This document shows positions 15,265-24,533 of a DNA stretch of 45,453 nucleotides, piece by piece. Position 1 is the stretch's first letter; the number at the start of each line of letters is the position of its first letter. The stretch is taken from the NCBI GenBank assembly GCA_016201795.1, contig JACQCF010000027.1:1-45453 (forward strand), given 5' to 3'. Below the pieces are notes generated by a model, which made no database searches, had not been told where the DNA came from, and saw only the letters and a program-made list of their open reading frames with translations. This DNA is from Candidatus Omnitrophota bacterium. Lineage in GTDB: Bacteria; Omnitrophota; Gorgyraeia; Zapsychrales; Fredricksoniimonadaceae. A program made the position numbers and the translations under genes.

Positions 15265-17220
15265 ATGAATCCTGTGAGCCAGCCCAAGACCCAGATGGAT
15301 GATCTTCTCTATGAATCCCGCACCTTCGAACCTTCTGAAATTTTTAAGACCCACGCGAACATCAAAGATCCTGCCATTTATGAACAGGCTAACAAAGACC
15401 GTTTAAAGTTTTGGGATCATTGCGCCCGTCGTTTGGAATGGTATAAGCCCTGGGATAGAGTTTTGCAATGGGATAAACCTTTTGCCAAATGGTTCGTGGG
15501 TGGCAAGCTTAATGCCAGTTATAATTGTTTGGATCGTCATATCAAAGCCCGTCTGGGCAAAAGAGTTGCTCTTTTTTGGGAAGGCGAAAATGGCGACAGT
15601 AAAACCCTGACCTATCAAGATATCTATGAGCAGGTGAATAAAATGTCCGCCGCCTTCAAAAGTTTAGGTGTTAAAAAGGGGGACAGGGTAGCGATTTATC
15701 TGCCTATGATTCCCGAGGCGGTTTTTGCCATGCTCGCCTGCAGCCGCATCGGGGCGGTGCACACGGTTGTTTTCGGCGGTTTTTCAGCGGAGGCTTTGCG
15801 CGACCGTATCAATGATGCGCAGGCAAAATTGCTCATTACCGCGGATGGCGGTTATCGTCGTGGCAGCATGGTGGCGCTCAAAATCACCGCCGATACGGCG
15901 CTGGAGGAGACACCGACCATAAAAAATGTGATGGTGGTACAAAGAACAGGCCAGGGAGTGGCGATGAAAAGCGGACGGGACCATTGGTGGCATGATTTGA
16001 TCAAAACCGCACCCGCCTATTGTCCGCCTGAGCCGATGGATGCCGAAGACCTTCTTTTTATTCTTTATACGTCGGGGACAACCGGAAAACCCAAAGGCAT
16101 CGTGCACACCACCGGCGGTTATTTAACGGCGGTCAATACTACGACGTATTGGGTGTTTGATTTAAAACCCAATGACATTTTCTGGTGTACGGCGGATGTG
16201 GGTTGGGTGACAGGGCACAGCTATATTGTTTACGGGCCTATGTCTAACGGGGCCACTCAGGTGATGTACGAGGGAGCTCCGGATTTTCCTGAGCGTAATC
16301 GTTTTTGGAAGATTATTGAAAAATATAAAGTCACCATTCTCTACACGGCGCCGACAGCCATTCGCGCCTTTATGAAATGGGGGACGCAATGGCCCCAAAG
16401 CTGCAATTTGTCGTCGCTGCGTCTTTTGGGTACAGTGGGCGAGCCTATCAATCCGCAAGCTTGGGTTTGGTATTACGAGAATATTGGCCACAGCCGTTGT
16501 CCCATTGTGGATACCTGGTGGCAGACCGAGACCGGCTCCATTATGATTACTTCTTTACCGGGAATAACGACGATGAAACCGGGATCCGCCACCAAACCCC
16601 TGCCAGGCATTGAGGCCGAAATTCTTAACGAAGAAGGTGAGATCATTAAGGAAGGCGGCGGGTTTTTAAGTATTACCAGCCCCTGGCCGTCGATGCTGCG
16701 CGGTATTTGGGACGACCCACAGCGGTACAGCCAAACCTATTGGAACAAATGGCAAGGGCAAAATTATTTCGCCGGTGACGGCACCAAACGCGACAAGGAC
16801 GGTTATTTTTGGTTTTTAGGCCGGGTGGATGACATTATGCTGGTAGCGGGTCACAACATTTCAACCGCGGAAGTCGAGAGCGCTCTGGTGGATCATCCCA
16901 TGGTGGCGGAGTCAGCGGTGGTAGGTGTGACCGACGAGATTAAGGGACAGGCCATTGTGGCTTTCGTCATTCTCAAAGATGGCAATAAGCCTTCCCCGCA
17001 GGCCGAAGAAGCCTTAAAGAATCATGTAGCCCAGAAAATCGGCTCCCTTGCCAAACCAAAGCAGATTATTTTTACAGCGGATGTTCCCAAAACCCGTTCG
17101 GGCAAAATCATGCGCCGGCTTTTGCGCGATATCGCCGAAGGCCGCGCGCTAGGCGATGTCACCACCCTGGCGGATGCCGGTGTTATTGCTTCGTTAAAGC
17201 AGAAATACGATGAGGTGTGA
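15265..17220 (+). CDS. acs: acetyl-CoA synthetase (AMP-forming)
   Basis: 651 residues from the ATG at 15265. The motifs of the ACS branch of adenylate-forming enzymes are visible: P-loop [12 protein letters not shown], the acetate-pocket region [26 protein letters not shown], the hinge region GRVDDIM and C-terminal [14 protein letters not shown] with the catalytic, acetylatable Lys. It activates acetate to acetyl-CoA. The motif normally written GHR(L/M/I)GTAE reads GHNISTAE here, losing an Arg known to matter in Salmonella Acs. A related acyl substrate such as propionate is possible, though the tryptophan-containing pocket (WWQTE) favours acetate. It follows sodC and precedes a small membrane protein gene. 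Confidence 0.92.
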   Translation: MNPVSQPKTQMDDLLYESRTFEPSEIFKTHANIKDPAIYEQANKDRLKFWDHCARRLEWYKPWDRVLQWDKPFAKWFVGGKLNASYNCLDRHIKARLGKRVALFWEGENGDSKTLTYQDIYEQVNKMSAAFKSLGVKKGDRVAIYLPMIPEAVFAMLACSRIGAVHTVVFGGFSAEALRDRINDAQAKLLITADGGYRRGSMVALKITADTALEETPTIKNVMVVQRTGQGVAMKSGRDHWWHDLIKTAPAYCPPEPMDAEDLLFILYTSGTTGKPKGIVHTTGGYLTAVNTTTYWVFDLKPNDIFWCTADVGWVTGHSYIVYGPMSNGATQVMYEGAPDFPERNRFWKIIEKYKVTILYTAPTAIRAFMKWGTQWPQSCNLSSLRLLGTVGEPINPQAWVWYYENIGHSRCPIVDTWWQTETGSIMITSLPGITTMKPGSATKPLPGIEAEILNEEGEIIKEGGGFLSITSPWPSMLRGIWDDPQRYSQTYWNKWQGQNYFAGDGTKRDKDGYFWFLGRVDDIMLVAGHNISTAEVESALVDHPMVAESAVVGVTDEIKGQAIVAFVILKDGNKPSPQAEEALKNHVAQKIGSLAKPKQIIFTADVPKTRSGKIMRRLLRDIAEGRALGDVTTLADAGVIASLKQKYDEV

Positions 17221-17223
17221 TGG

Positions 17224-17451
17224 ATGATACTATTATTGATTGCAGTCGCTACCTTTGCTTTTGGTTTGTTTTTAATGACCAAGCCTCTTGAAGCCTTTGA
17301 GTGGCAGCGGCGGTTTTATGCTTTGATTAATTGGCGCATTGAACCTATTTCTGTTGAGAAAGAAATCCGCCATACTAAACTCATGGGAGCTTTCCTGATT
17401 TTACTGACGATAGTCTTGTGTACCTACCAATGGTTTATCCTCAAACCGTAG
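17224..17451 (+). CDS. small two-TM membrane protein
   Basis: 75 residues, starting 3 bases after acs. TM1 (~1-18, ILLLIAVATFAFGLFL) and TM2 (~54-70) flank an aromatic, charged loop containing EWQRRFYALINWRIEP. No family is recognised. Tight spacing suggests co-transcription with acs; the cox operon has its own promoter 20 bases further on. Confidence 0.6.
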   Translation: MILLLIAVATFAFGLFLMTKPLEAFEWQRRFYALINWRIEPISVEKEIRHTKLMGAFLILLTIVLCTYQWFILKP

Positions 17452-17470
17452 CAGATAATCAACGGTGGTC

Positions 17471-17499
17471 TTGACAATCACCAAAGGCTGTAGTAACTT
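17471..17499 (+). promoter_or_regulatory. putative promoter of the cytochrome oxidase operon
   Basis: TTGACA (17471-17476) and TAACTT (17494-17499) with a 17-base spacer, about 45 bases ahead of the cupredoxin start. Confidence 0.55.
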
Positions 17500-17545
17500 A
17501 ACAAATATTTTCTAACCGTTTCATATTTAACGAAAGGATTATGGT

Positions 17546-18268
17546 ATGCGCGTTTTAAAAGTTTTTTCTCCTCTATTAGGGTTGGTTTTAAGCGTGGGCT
17601 TTTGTGCCAATGCTTGGGCCGGCGGCAGCGTGACAGGAACGATTAAATTTGACGGCAAGGCACCGAATTTTAAGGTCATTAACATGGATGCCGACCCGAT
17701 TTGTTCGGCAGCTCATAAAGACCCTGTTTATCCGCAAACGCTCCTGTTGGGCGATGGCAATACCATGGGCAATGTGTTTGTATATGTCAAAAGCGGTTTA
17801 AGCAAAACGGATTATTCGGCCCCCGCGGAGGCACTGGTCATTGATCAGAAGGGCTGCAATTATTTCCCTCATGTCATTGGAGTGATGGTAGGTCAGAAGG
17901 TTAAGATCCTCAACCCCGACGGTACCTTGCACAATGTGCATGTCCTGTCTAAAGTCAATCAAGAGTTTAATATGGCCATGCCCAAATTCCGTACCGAAGT
18001 GGAAAAAAGTTTTGATAAAGCAGAATTTATGTTTCCCGTCAAATGCGATGTTCATCCCTGGATGAATGCCTGGATGTCGGTGATGCCGCATCCGTTTTTT
18101 ACTGTGACAAAAGTTGATGGCAAATTTGAAATTAAAGATTTACCGACTGGAACTTATGAAATTGAAGCCTGGCATGAGAAGTTAGGCACGAAAACAGCTA
18201 CTGTCACCATCACCGATGGCGGTACCCAAACAACGGATTTTACCTTCTCCGCTCCCAATAAAAGTTAA
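17546..18268 (+). CDS. exported cupredoxin-like protein with C-terminal beta-sandwich domain
   Basis: 240 residues. A signal peptide (~1-25, ending ANAWA) is followed by a plastocyanin/amicyanin-like domain. Candidate type 1 copper ligands are a His in LHNVHV (129-132) and C167, H170 and M173 in the loop CDVHPWM, the same C-x2-H-x2-M spacing as amicyanin. A carboxypeptidase-regulatory-like beta domain (~187-235, GKFEIKDLPTGTYEIEAWH) ends the protein. It heads the oxidase operon, 8 bases before coxA. It may deliver electrons to the CuA site, since no cytochrome c gene is in the cluster, or act in copper handling. AAAGGA precedes the ATG. Confidence 0.8.
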   Translation: MRVLKVFSPLLGLVLSVGFCANAWAGGSVTGTIKFDGKAPNFKVINMDADPICSAAHKDPVYPQTLLLGDGNTMGNVFVYVKSGLSKTDYSAPAEALVIDQKGCNYFPHVIGVMVGQKVKILNPDGTLHNVHVLSKVNQEFNMAMPKFRTEVEKSFDKAEFMFPVKCDVHPWMNAWMSVMPHPFFTVTKVDGKFEIKDLPTGTYEIEAWHEKLGTKTATVTITDGGTQTTDFTFSAPNKS

Positions 18269-18276
18269 GGAGTTGT

Positions 18277-19998
18277 ATGTCCCACGAATACCATGACCTG
18301 CCTTTCTGGCGTAAGTATATTTTTTCGACCGATCATAAAATGATCGGCTTGCAGTACGGCATTACGGCATGGATTTTTTTGTTGCTGGGTTTCTGTATGG
18401 TGCTTCTGATGCGCTGGCAATTGGCTTATCCCGGCCAGCCGCTTCCTTTGATTGGAGGCTGGTTTGGCGAAGACCGTATGCCCGGCGGGATCATGCTGCC
18501 GGAATTTTATAATCAGCTGGGCGCCATGCATGGGACCATCATGGTGTTTATGGGTATTGTGCCGTTGGCCGTCGGTGCTTTCGGTAACTATATTGTTCCT
18601 TTGCAAATCGGCGCGCCCGACATGGCCTTCCCTAAATTAAACATGACCAGCTATTTGTGTTATCTTGCTGGCGGTGTAGTGATGCTGGCCAGTTTTTTTC
18701 TTCCCGGCGGTGCGGCCAGCTCCGGCTGGACCTCGTATCCGCCGCTGGCGGTGATCGCGCCCATCGGTCAAACGGCCTGGATCATTGGCATGGTGTTTTT
18801 GATTAGTTCTTCTTTATTGGGCGCTCTAAATTTTATTGTTACGATTTTTCAACTGCGTGCACCCGGCATGACCTGGATGCGCCTGCCGTTTTTTGTCTGG
18901 GCGCAGCTTGTCACCGCTTTTTTATTGCTGCTGGCGTTTCCGCCTCTGGAAGCAGGGGCCGTGATGCAGCTCATGGATCGCGTAGCGCATACCAGTTTCT
19001 TTATGCCGGCGGGTTTGATTGTCTCCGGCCAGCATGTGGTCAATACCGGCGGCGGCAGTGTGCTTTTGTGGCAGCATTTGTTTTGGTTTTTGGCGCACCC
19101 GGAAGTGTATGTGCTGATTTTGCCGGCCATGGGTATTGTGACGGAAATTATCGCTAATAATATCCGTAAGCCCATCTGGGGACTCAAAAGCATGACCTAT
19201 TCGATTATTGCCATTGGATTTTTATCGTTTGTGGTCTGGGCGCATCATATGTATATCACCAACATGGGTACCGCCATCAGCGCGTTTTTCCAAACCACCA
19301 CCATGATCATTTCCATTCCCTCGGTCATTATTCTCACCTGTCTGTTTATCTCTTTATGGGGAGGCTCCATTCGTTTTAATACGTCGATGCTGTTTGCCCT
19401 GGCGTTTTTGCCGATGTTTGGCATAGGGGGTTTGACAGGGCTTCCCTTAGGCCTGGCCACGCCGGATATTCATCTGCATGATACTTATTATGTGATTGGC
19501 CATTTCCATTATGTGGTTGCCCCGGGAACCATTTTTGCGCTTTTTGCCGGCATTTATTATTGGTTTCCCAAAATAACGGGGCGCAAAATGAACGAAGTTT
19601 TAGGTCAACTGCACTTTTGGCCGTCTTTGGTATGCATGAATTTTATCTTTTTCCCGATGTTGATTCAGGGATTGGCCGGCGTTTCCCGCCGTTTGTACGA
19701 CGGGGGAGCCAGCTACGCGCATGCCCAGCCGGTGCTTTATTTGAATGTGGTCATGTCTACAGCCGCTTTTATTATGGCAGCAGCGCAGTTTTTCTTTATT
19801 ATCAATCTGTTTTGGAGCATGTTTAAAGGCAAAAAAGTAACCAGTGATAATCCATGGGAGGCGACAACTTTGGAATGGGCGACGCCGACTCCTCCGGGGC
19901 ATGGCAACTTTGAGCATCCGGTAACAGTTTATCGTGGACCTTATGAATACAGCGTGCCCGGGGCCCCCAAAGACTTCAGTCCGCAATGTGAACCATGA
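18277..19998 (+). CDS. coxA: cytochrome c oxidase subunit I (aa3-type, A1-like)
   Basis: 573 residues, about 12 membrane helices. Haem a ligands: His in AMHGTIMVF and the second His of IGHFHYVV. The haem a3 ligand is the first His of that motif. CuB ligands are His in HPEVY and WAHHMY. The Glu of HPEVY, the end of the D proton channel, assigns it to the A1-type haem-copper oxidases, and the Tyr of the same motif is the His-Tyr cross-link residue. It reduces oxygen to water and pumps protons in the inner membrane. AAGGAG lies 6 bases before the ATG. Confidence 0.97.
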   Translation: MSHEYHDLPFWRKYIFSTDHKMIGLQYGITAWIFLLLGFCMVLLMRWQLAYPGQPLPLIGGWFGEDRMPGGIMLPEFYNQLGAMHGTIMVFMGIVPLAVGAFGNYIVPLQIGAPDMAFPKLNMTSYLCYLAGGVVMLASFFLPGGAASSGWTSYPPLAVIAPIGQTAWIIGMVFLISSSLLGALNFIVTIFQLRAPGMTWMRLPFFVWAQLVTAFLLLLAFPPLEAGAVMQLMDRVAHTSFFMPAGLIVSGQHVVNTGGGSVLLWQHLFWFLAHPEVYVLILPAMGIVTEIIANNIRKPIWGLKSMTYSIIAIGFLSFVVWAHHMYITNMGTAISAFFQTTTMIISIPSVIILTCLFISLWGGSIRFNTSMLFALAFLPMFGIGGLTGLPLGLATPDIHLHDTYYVIGHFHYVVAPGTIFALFAGIYYWFPKITGRKMNEVLGQLHFWPSLVCMNFIFFPMLIQGLAGVSRRLYDGGASYAHAQPVLYLNVVMSTAAFIMAAAQFFFIINLFWSMFKGKKVTSDNPWEATTLEWATPTPPGHGNFEHPVTVYRGPYEYSVPGAPKDFSPQCEP

Positions 19999-20031
19999 CG
20001 TAATGTCATGGTTCATCAGAAGGAGCTTTGA

Positions 20032-20625
20032 ATGGAAATTCCTTATATCGTCGAAGAAAGACCGGATACAGGTTTTAATAATGCCACCTTAGGCATTTGG
20101 TTGTTCTTATCGTCGGAAGTCATGCTCTTTGGGGCCTTATTTTCTTCTTATATTTTGTTGCGCGCAGGTGCGGCGCATTGGCCTTCAGGGGCCAGCATCC
20201 TTAATATTCCTCTGGCCACCTTAAATACGTTTATTCTGGTCTTTTCCAGCATTGCCATGGTGTTTGCCTGGGCCGGCACCAAGCAGGGGAATTTGCCGCA
20301 GTTTAAAAAATGGATGGCGGTTTGTTTATTGTGCGGCCTCGGGTTTTTGGTCATCAAAACTTTTGAATATAAAATGAAATTTGCGCACCACATGTTTCCC
20401 TCTACCAGTACGTTTCTAGCACTTTATTTTACCATGACAGGTTTACATGCTTTGCATATCATCGGCGGGCTGATTGTGAATAGCTATCTGTGGGGCCCGG
20501 GCTCGAAGATGTTTCAAGAGGACCAACGGCATTTTAGCCACCGGGTGGAGATCGCCGGTATTTATTGGCATTTTGTTGATTTGCTCTGGATTATTTTTTT
20601 GTTTCCGGTTTTGTATTTACTTTAG
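20032..20625 (+). CDS. coxC: cytochrome c oxidase subunit III
   Basis: 197 residues with five membrane helices, the short form common in caa3-like bacterial oxidases. TLGIWLFLSSEVMLFGALF near 23-41 is the family signature with the conserved Glu, followed by the GLHALHIIGG helix and a C-terminal EIAGIYWHFVDLLWI helix with the conserved His and Asp. It stabilises the proton-pumping core. AGAAGGAG precedes the ATG; cox4 follows 13 bases later. Confidence 0.95.
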   Translation: MEIPYIVEERPDTGFNNATLGIWLFLSSEVMLFGALFSSYILLRAGAAHWPSGASILNIPLATLNTFILVFSSIAMVFAWAGTKQGNLPQFKKWMAVCLLCGLGFLVIKTFEYKMKFAHHMFPSTSTFLALYFTMTGLHALHIIGGLIVNSYLWGPGSKMFQEDQRHFSHRVEIAGIYWHFVDLLWIIFLFPVLYLL

Positions 20626-20638
20626 GAAGGAAAAAGTG

Positions 20639-21004
20639 ATGAGTTCAAATCCGCATGATGTGCCGCTCATGGTGAGCGTTTACCAAAAGCTCTTTTTATG
20701 GCTTTCGATCATTACTTTGATTGGGATTGCTCTGGCCTTTTTGCATATCTCGGTTTTATGGCTGGTCATTGTCTTAGGAATTGCTTTTATCATTACCAAA
20801 GGCCTGATTGTTTTTGAATCGTTTAAGAGTTTATTGACCGGTCGTCATGTGATTGTGATAGTTTTTATTCTAACGGCTATTTTTGTCATCGGACTTCTGT
20901 TTCTGCCTGTGCTCAATCATCATGATTATATCATTGGTACAGATGATATTTCTAAACAATTGTTGATGGAACAAAAAGACGAAGGGCCGCATCATGGGGA
21001 TTAA
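20639..21004 (+). CDS. cytochrome c oxidase subunit IV family protein
   Basis: 121 residues from the ATG at 20639 (GGAAGGAAAAAG upstream). Three membrane helices (~18-36, ~38-60, ~72-94) and a polar tail ending GPHHGD match the prokaryotic subunit IV family of caa3/bo3-like oxidases, which aids assembly of the core. The next gene's ATG lies inside its last codons (11-bp overlap). Confidence 0.85.
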   Translation: MSSNPHDVPLMVSVYQKLFLWLSIITLIGIALAFLHISVLWLVIVLGIAFIITKGLIVFESFKSLLTGRHVIVIVFILTAIFVIGLLFLPVLNHHDYIIGTDDISKQLLMEQKDEGPHHGD

Positions 21005-21170
21005 AAATATCCATATCGTGCTTATCACGGCGTCGGTTGTTTTGTCGTTAATCTTTGGCCTCTGGGCATTGACTCATGATTACGTCTTCTTGGGCGGCTG
21101 TTCCTTGGTGGCCGTCGTTGGTTTTGCTATTTATGGCATTCAATTTATTAAAAAGACAAGAGGGTTATAA
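20994..21170 (+). CDS. 58-residue two-TM protein of the cox operon
   Basis: An ATG at 20994, 11 bp inside the subunit IV gene, opens a 58-codon frame: TM1 (~8-25, VLITASVVLSLIFGLWAL), a short loop and TM2 (~31-50), then basic KKTRG. It is translationally coupled to subunit IV. Location, size and topology suggest a small oxidase subunit or assembly factor. No family name can be given. Confidence 0.7.
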   Translation: MGIKNIHIVLITASVVLSLIFGLWALTHDYVFLGGCSLVAVVGFAIYGIQFIKKTRGL

Positions 21171-21172
21171 GC

Positions 21173-21334
21173 ATGGTTTTCTGTGCCGTCTGTTTTGGAG
21201 ATCCTAATTCGCCTTTAACCCATGGCTACAATTACGGCATTATGTCTTTGCTGGCCGTGACTTTTGTTATTTTGGGATTGTTGGGGATGATGTTCTGGAA
21301 CATTCGCCAGAAAACAATCAAGAATCAAACATGA
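21173..21334 (+). CDS. 53-residue single-TM protein with N-terminal CxxC (cox operon)
   Basis: The ATG at 21173 lies 2 bases after the preceding stop and encodes 53 residues. The N-terminus reads MVFCAVCFGDPNSP, a C-x2-C followed by FGDP; a single membrane helix (~24-43) and a basic tail follow. From memory, similar small proteins of the form C-P-V-C-F-G-x-P occur beside oxidase genes in other phyla; this was not verified. The paired cysteines would face one side of the membrane and could bind copper or undergo redox. coxB begins 12 bases downstream. Confidence 0.7.
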   Translation: MVFCAVCFGDPNSPLTHGYNYGIMSLLAVTFVILGLLGMMFWNIRQKTIKNQT

Positions 21335-21346
21335 TAAGGATTTTGT

Positions 21347-22114
21347 ATGAATTTAGCTTTGCCGATCATTGCCTCGGCCCATGGGAATGAAATTGATCAA
21401 ATCATTTATATCATGCATGGCCTAATGTTTGTTTTGTTTGTCGGCTGGGGAATTTTTTTTGTGATTGTGCTTTGGCGTTTTAACCATCGGGCCCATCCCC
21501 GGGCGGATTACACTGGTGTTAAAAATCATTATTCCAGCGTGATTGAGGTGGCGGTGATTATTGCCGAGATAATTTTGTTGGTGGGTTTTTCTATTCCCTT
21601 TTGGGCCAAAAAGGTCAATGCTTTTCCTAATCGTCCCGACGCTCTGGAAATCAGGGTGGTGGCCGAACAATTTGCCTGGAACGTGCATTATCCGGGTAAG
21701 GACGGAAAGTTCGGCAAGACAAATCCTAAATTCGTCAACCAGCAGACCAATCCCGTTGGTTTGGATTTGAAGGACTCCAATGCCAAGGATGATATCACCA
21801 CCGTCAATCAACTGCATATTCCCATCGGACGTCCGGTGATTATTTATTTGACCACCAAAGACGTTATTCATAGTTTTTCTATACCGGTCATGCGCGTCAA
21901 ACAGGATGTTTTGCCTGGCATGTCTATTCAAACCTGGTTTACGCCGACCAAAACCGGTCAATGGGAAATCGGCTGCGCGCAGTTGTGCGGCCTTGGCCAT
22001 TACCGCATGAAGGGCTTCATTACGGTGCACACCGAGAAAGAGTTCGAGGATTGGTTGGCCAAACAGCCGACTGCCGGCGGATCTTCGGCTGGCGGCGATT
22101 CCTTCTGGAATTAA
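21347..22114 (+). CDS. coxB: cytochrome c oxidase subunit II (CuA subunit)
   Basis: 255 residues: two membrane helices (~20-44 and ~64-86), then a periplasmic cupredoxin domain. CuA ligands are His175 (DVIHSFSIP) and Cys210, Cys214, His218 and Met221 in CAQLCGLGHYRM. The residue whose backbone carbonyl binds CuA is usually Glu and is Gln212 here. The aromatic WNVHYPG segment for electron entry is present. No cytochrome c domain is fused, so a separate donor is needed. AAGGA precedes the ATG. ctaA starts one base after its stop. An insertion (~120-150, Lys/Asn/Asp-rich) extends the cupredoxin domain. Confidence 0.96.
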   Translation: MNLALPIIASAHGNEIDQIIYIMHGLMFVLFVGWGIFFVIVLWRFNHRAHPRADYTGVKNHYSSVIEVAVIIAEIILLVGFSIPFWAKKVNAFPNRPDALEIRVVAEQFAWNVHYPGKDGKFGKTNPKFVNQQTNPVGLDLKDSNAKDDITTVNQLHIPIGRPVIIYLTTKDVIHSFSIPVMRVKQDVLPGMSIQTWFTPTKTGQWEIGCAQLCGLGHYRMKGFITVHTEKEFEDWLAKQPTAGGSSAGGDSFWN

Positions 22115-22115
22115 G

Positions 22116-23099
22116 ATGCGACCTTTTTCCAAATTCCTTTGCGCTGCAACGTTACTGCTGATTTTTTTAGGCGCTTTGGTTAAAAGTACGGAGTCGGGCC
22201 TCTCCGTTCCTGATTGGCCGACCACCTATGGCCATTTTATGTTTGCTTTTCCTCTGGATCAGATGGTCGGCGGCATTAAATATGAACACACGCACCGCCT
22301 GGTGGCTTCCATCGTCGGACTTCTGACGCTTGTTCTGTGCATCTGGCTGTGGCTATCTTCGATGAATCTGTGGCTTAAACGTTGGGGGCTTTGGGCCTTC
22401 TTGATAGTGGTGGCCCAAGGGATTTTAGGAGGGCTTACGGTCAAATATTTTTTGCCCGTGTGGCTTTCCATGACGCACGGCGTTTTAGCGCAAACATTCT
22501 TTTTAATGACGATCATGCTGGCGTATGCTTTATCGATGGAACATAAACATCGTCGACATCTTAATGACGCGGCGGATAGTCAATGGATTCGGTTTGTTCT
22601 TATTTTTACGGGGATGGTGTATATTCAACTGATTTTAGGCAATTGGATGCGCCACACGCACTCGGGCTTGGCCATTGGTGATTTCCCCACCATGGGAGGG
22701 ACGATTATTCCGACCATGGACCAGGCCATGCTCAATCGCATCAATACCTGGCGTTTTGAAAATAATTTAGAACCTGTGACCATGGCGCAAGTGCATATTC
22801 ATTTACTGCACCGCATCTGGGCGCTTTTCATTTTGTTCCAATTGCTGTATATTAACTACCTGGCTTATCAGAAATATTTGAACAGGCCGCTGATTATGAA
22901 AACCCTGTTTTGGCTGAATTTGGCGGTGGTGGCACAAATTATGTTGGGAATTTCGACGGTATTATTCAAAAAAGAGATGATGGTGACAACGCTGCACGTG
23001 ACCGGCGGCGCCATTGTGTTAGCTCTTAGTTTTATTTTACTGTTGCGCTCCAGTCCCTGCGGTTGGAACGCTTTTGTTTTACAACTTAAAAAGAAATGA
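22116..23099 (+). CDS. ctaA: haem A synthase (CtaA/COX15)
   Basis: 327 residues, eight membrane helices in two related halves. The four haem-ligand histidines occur as expected: EHTHRL and MTHGVLAQ in the first half, HIHLLHRIWA and TLHVTGGA in the second. SGLSVPDWPTTYG near the start and the related THSGLAIGDFPT in the second half are family signatures. It oxidises the C8 methyl of haem O to the formyl group of haem A. It is one base after coxB and overlaps ctaB by 4 bp. Confidence 0.95.
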   Translation: MRPFSKFLCAATLLLIFLGALVKSTESGLSVPDWPTTYGHFMFAFPLDQMVGGIKYEHTHRLVASIVGLLTLVLCIWLWLSSMNLWLKRWGLWAFLIVVAQGILGGLTVKYFLPVWLSMTHGVLAQTFFLMTIMLAYALSMEHKHRRHLNDAADSQWIRFVLIFTGMVYIQLILGNWMRHTHSGLAIGDFPTMGGTIIPTMDQAMLNRINTWRFENNLEPVTMAQVHIHLLHRIWALFILFQLLYINYLAYQKYLNRPLIMKTLFWLNLAVVAQIMLGISTVLFKKEMMVTTLHVTGGAIVLALSFILLLRSSPCGWNAFVLQLKKK

Positions 23100-23959
23100 A
23101 TAAAAAACAAATCAACGGTTATATAGAATTGACCAAACCAAGCATCATGATACTGGTGCTAGTCACCACGGCCCTGGGGTTTTATTTCGCCGAAGGGGGG
23201 ATTCATCATCCTTGGCTTTTGATGTATACACTCATGGGGGCAGCTTTAACCTGTGCCGGTGCCGGAGCGCTCAATCATTACCTGGAGCGTGACAGTGATG
23301 CTTTAATGAAAAGAACCAGAAATCGGCCCGTTCCCTCAGGGTTGATCACACCGGAGCAGGCTTTAGGTTTTGGTGTTTCGTTGATTTTGTTAGGTTTGAT
23401 GATTCTGTGCGTGAAGGTGAATTTGCTGACTGCCTTTTTGAGTTTGCTCACCGCGTTTTTGTATGTACTGGTGTATACCCCCATGAAGAAAATAAGCTGG
23501 CTCAATACCACTATCGGTGCTATTCCGGGGGCGATTCCGCCGATGGGCGGCTGGGCCGCGGCCAGGGGAGAGTTGGGCGTTGAAGCGTGGGTTTTATTTT
23601 TTATTTTGTTTGCCTGGCAGCATCCGCATTTTTACGCCATCGCCTGGATGTTTAAAGAGGATTATAAAAAGGCCGGGTTTAAAATGCTTCCCGTCGTCTA
23701 TCCTGACAGCTGGTTTACGATGGCGCAGATTATGGCTTTTAGCTTTGCGCTGATTGGTTTTTCCATTATGCCCTCCATGATCGGCATGGCCGGCAGAGTT
23801 TATTTTTGGGGTGCTTTGATTCTGGGAGTAGCTCTTATCTGGTATGCCTGGAAATTTCAACAATCCCCTTCGAATCTCAACGCGCGTAAAATCCTGGGAG
23901 CTTCGGTTATCTATTTACCTCTGCTTCTTCTGTTAATTATCTTCGACAATGCTTTCTAA
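23096..23959 (+). CDS. ctaB: protohaem IX farnesyltransferase (haem O synthase)
   Basis: 287 residues, UbiA-superfamily prenyltransferase with about eight membrane helices. The first Asp-rich motif is NHYLERDSDALMKRTRNRPVP, given here only as the segment at ~61-81; the second is the WQHPHFYAIAWMFKEDYKKAG region. It adds farnesyl to haem B to make haem O, the substrate of CtaA. It overlaps ctaA by 4 bp and the sco gene by 11 bp. Confidence 0.96.
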   Translation: MNKKQINGYIELTKPSIMILVLVTTALGFYFAEGGIHHPWLLMYTLMGAALTCAGAGALNHYLERDSDALMKRTRNRPVPSGLITPEQALGFGVSLILLGLMILCVKVNLLTAFLSLLTAFLYVLVYTPMKKISWLNTTIGAIPGAIPPMGGWAAARGELGVEAWVLFFILFAWQHPHFYAIAWMFKEDYKKAGFKMLPVVYPDSWFTMAQIMAFSFALIGFSIMPSMIGMAGRVYFWGALILGVALIWYAWKFQQSPSNLNARKILGASVIYLPLLLLLIIFDNAF

Positions 23960-24533
23960 GAAATTTTTTATTATTCAAATCTTTTTTTTAGCGGCGGCTG
24001 TTTTATTGTTAATGTTTTATTTACGTCAGCCCTCTCCAGCTCTAGGTGTTTATGGTCAGGTAGGGGATTTTCATTTAATCAATAGTAATAGCCAGACTGC
24101 TAGTTTAAAGGACCTTCAGGGCAAGGTGTGGGTGGCGGATTTTTTCTTTACCACTTGTGGAAATTTGTGTCCAATGATGAATGCCCACATGAGCCGCTTG
24201 CATGAGCTTTTTAAACCTTATCAGGATGTCCGGTTGGTGTCATTTTCTGTGAATCCCGAGAACGATACACCACAGGCTTTAAAAGCCTATGCCGAGAAAT
24301 TTCATGCCGATACCCGTCGATGGATTTTTTTAACGGGTTCTCGGGAGGATATCACCAAAGTAGCGGTGGGCTCCTTTAAGCTGGGGGATATCCGTGAACC
24401 GATTTTTCACAGTTCTTATTTTATCCTGGTGGACCGTAAGGGTCAGATACGCGGCTATTACGACAGTACCGACAGCAAGAATATAGAAAAAATCATCAAG
24501 GATCTAAAACAACTGATTAGGGAAAATAAATGA
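23949..24533 (+). CDS. sco: SCO1/SenC-type copper chaperone
   Basis: 194 residues. An N-terminal signal-anchor helix (~5-24) precedes a thioredoxin fold with the copper-binding CGNLC (TTCGNLCPMM, ~73-82) and a distal His in FHSSYFILVD (~157). SCO proteins load copper into the CuA site of subunit II, which fits its position at the end of the oxidase operon. The start overlaps ctaB by 11 bp and the DUF420 start overlaps its stop by 4 bp. Confidence 0.94.
   Translation: MLSKKFFIIQIFFLAAAVLLLMFYLRQPSPALGVYGQVGDFHLINSNSQTASLKDLQGKVWVADFFFTTCGNLCPMMNAHMSRLHELFKPYQDVRLVSFSVNPENDTPQALKAYAEKFHADTRRWIFLTGSREDITKVAVGSFKLGDIREPIFHSSYFILVDRKGQIRGYYDSTDSKNIEKIIKDLKQLIRENK

Noticed and set aside
21422..22225. 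267-codon minus-strand ORF over coxB and ctaA
   Set aside because: It is antisense to two certain genes, and its sequence matches no family.
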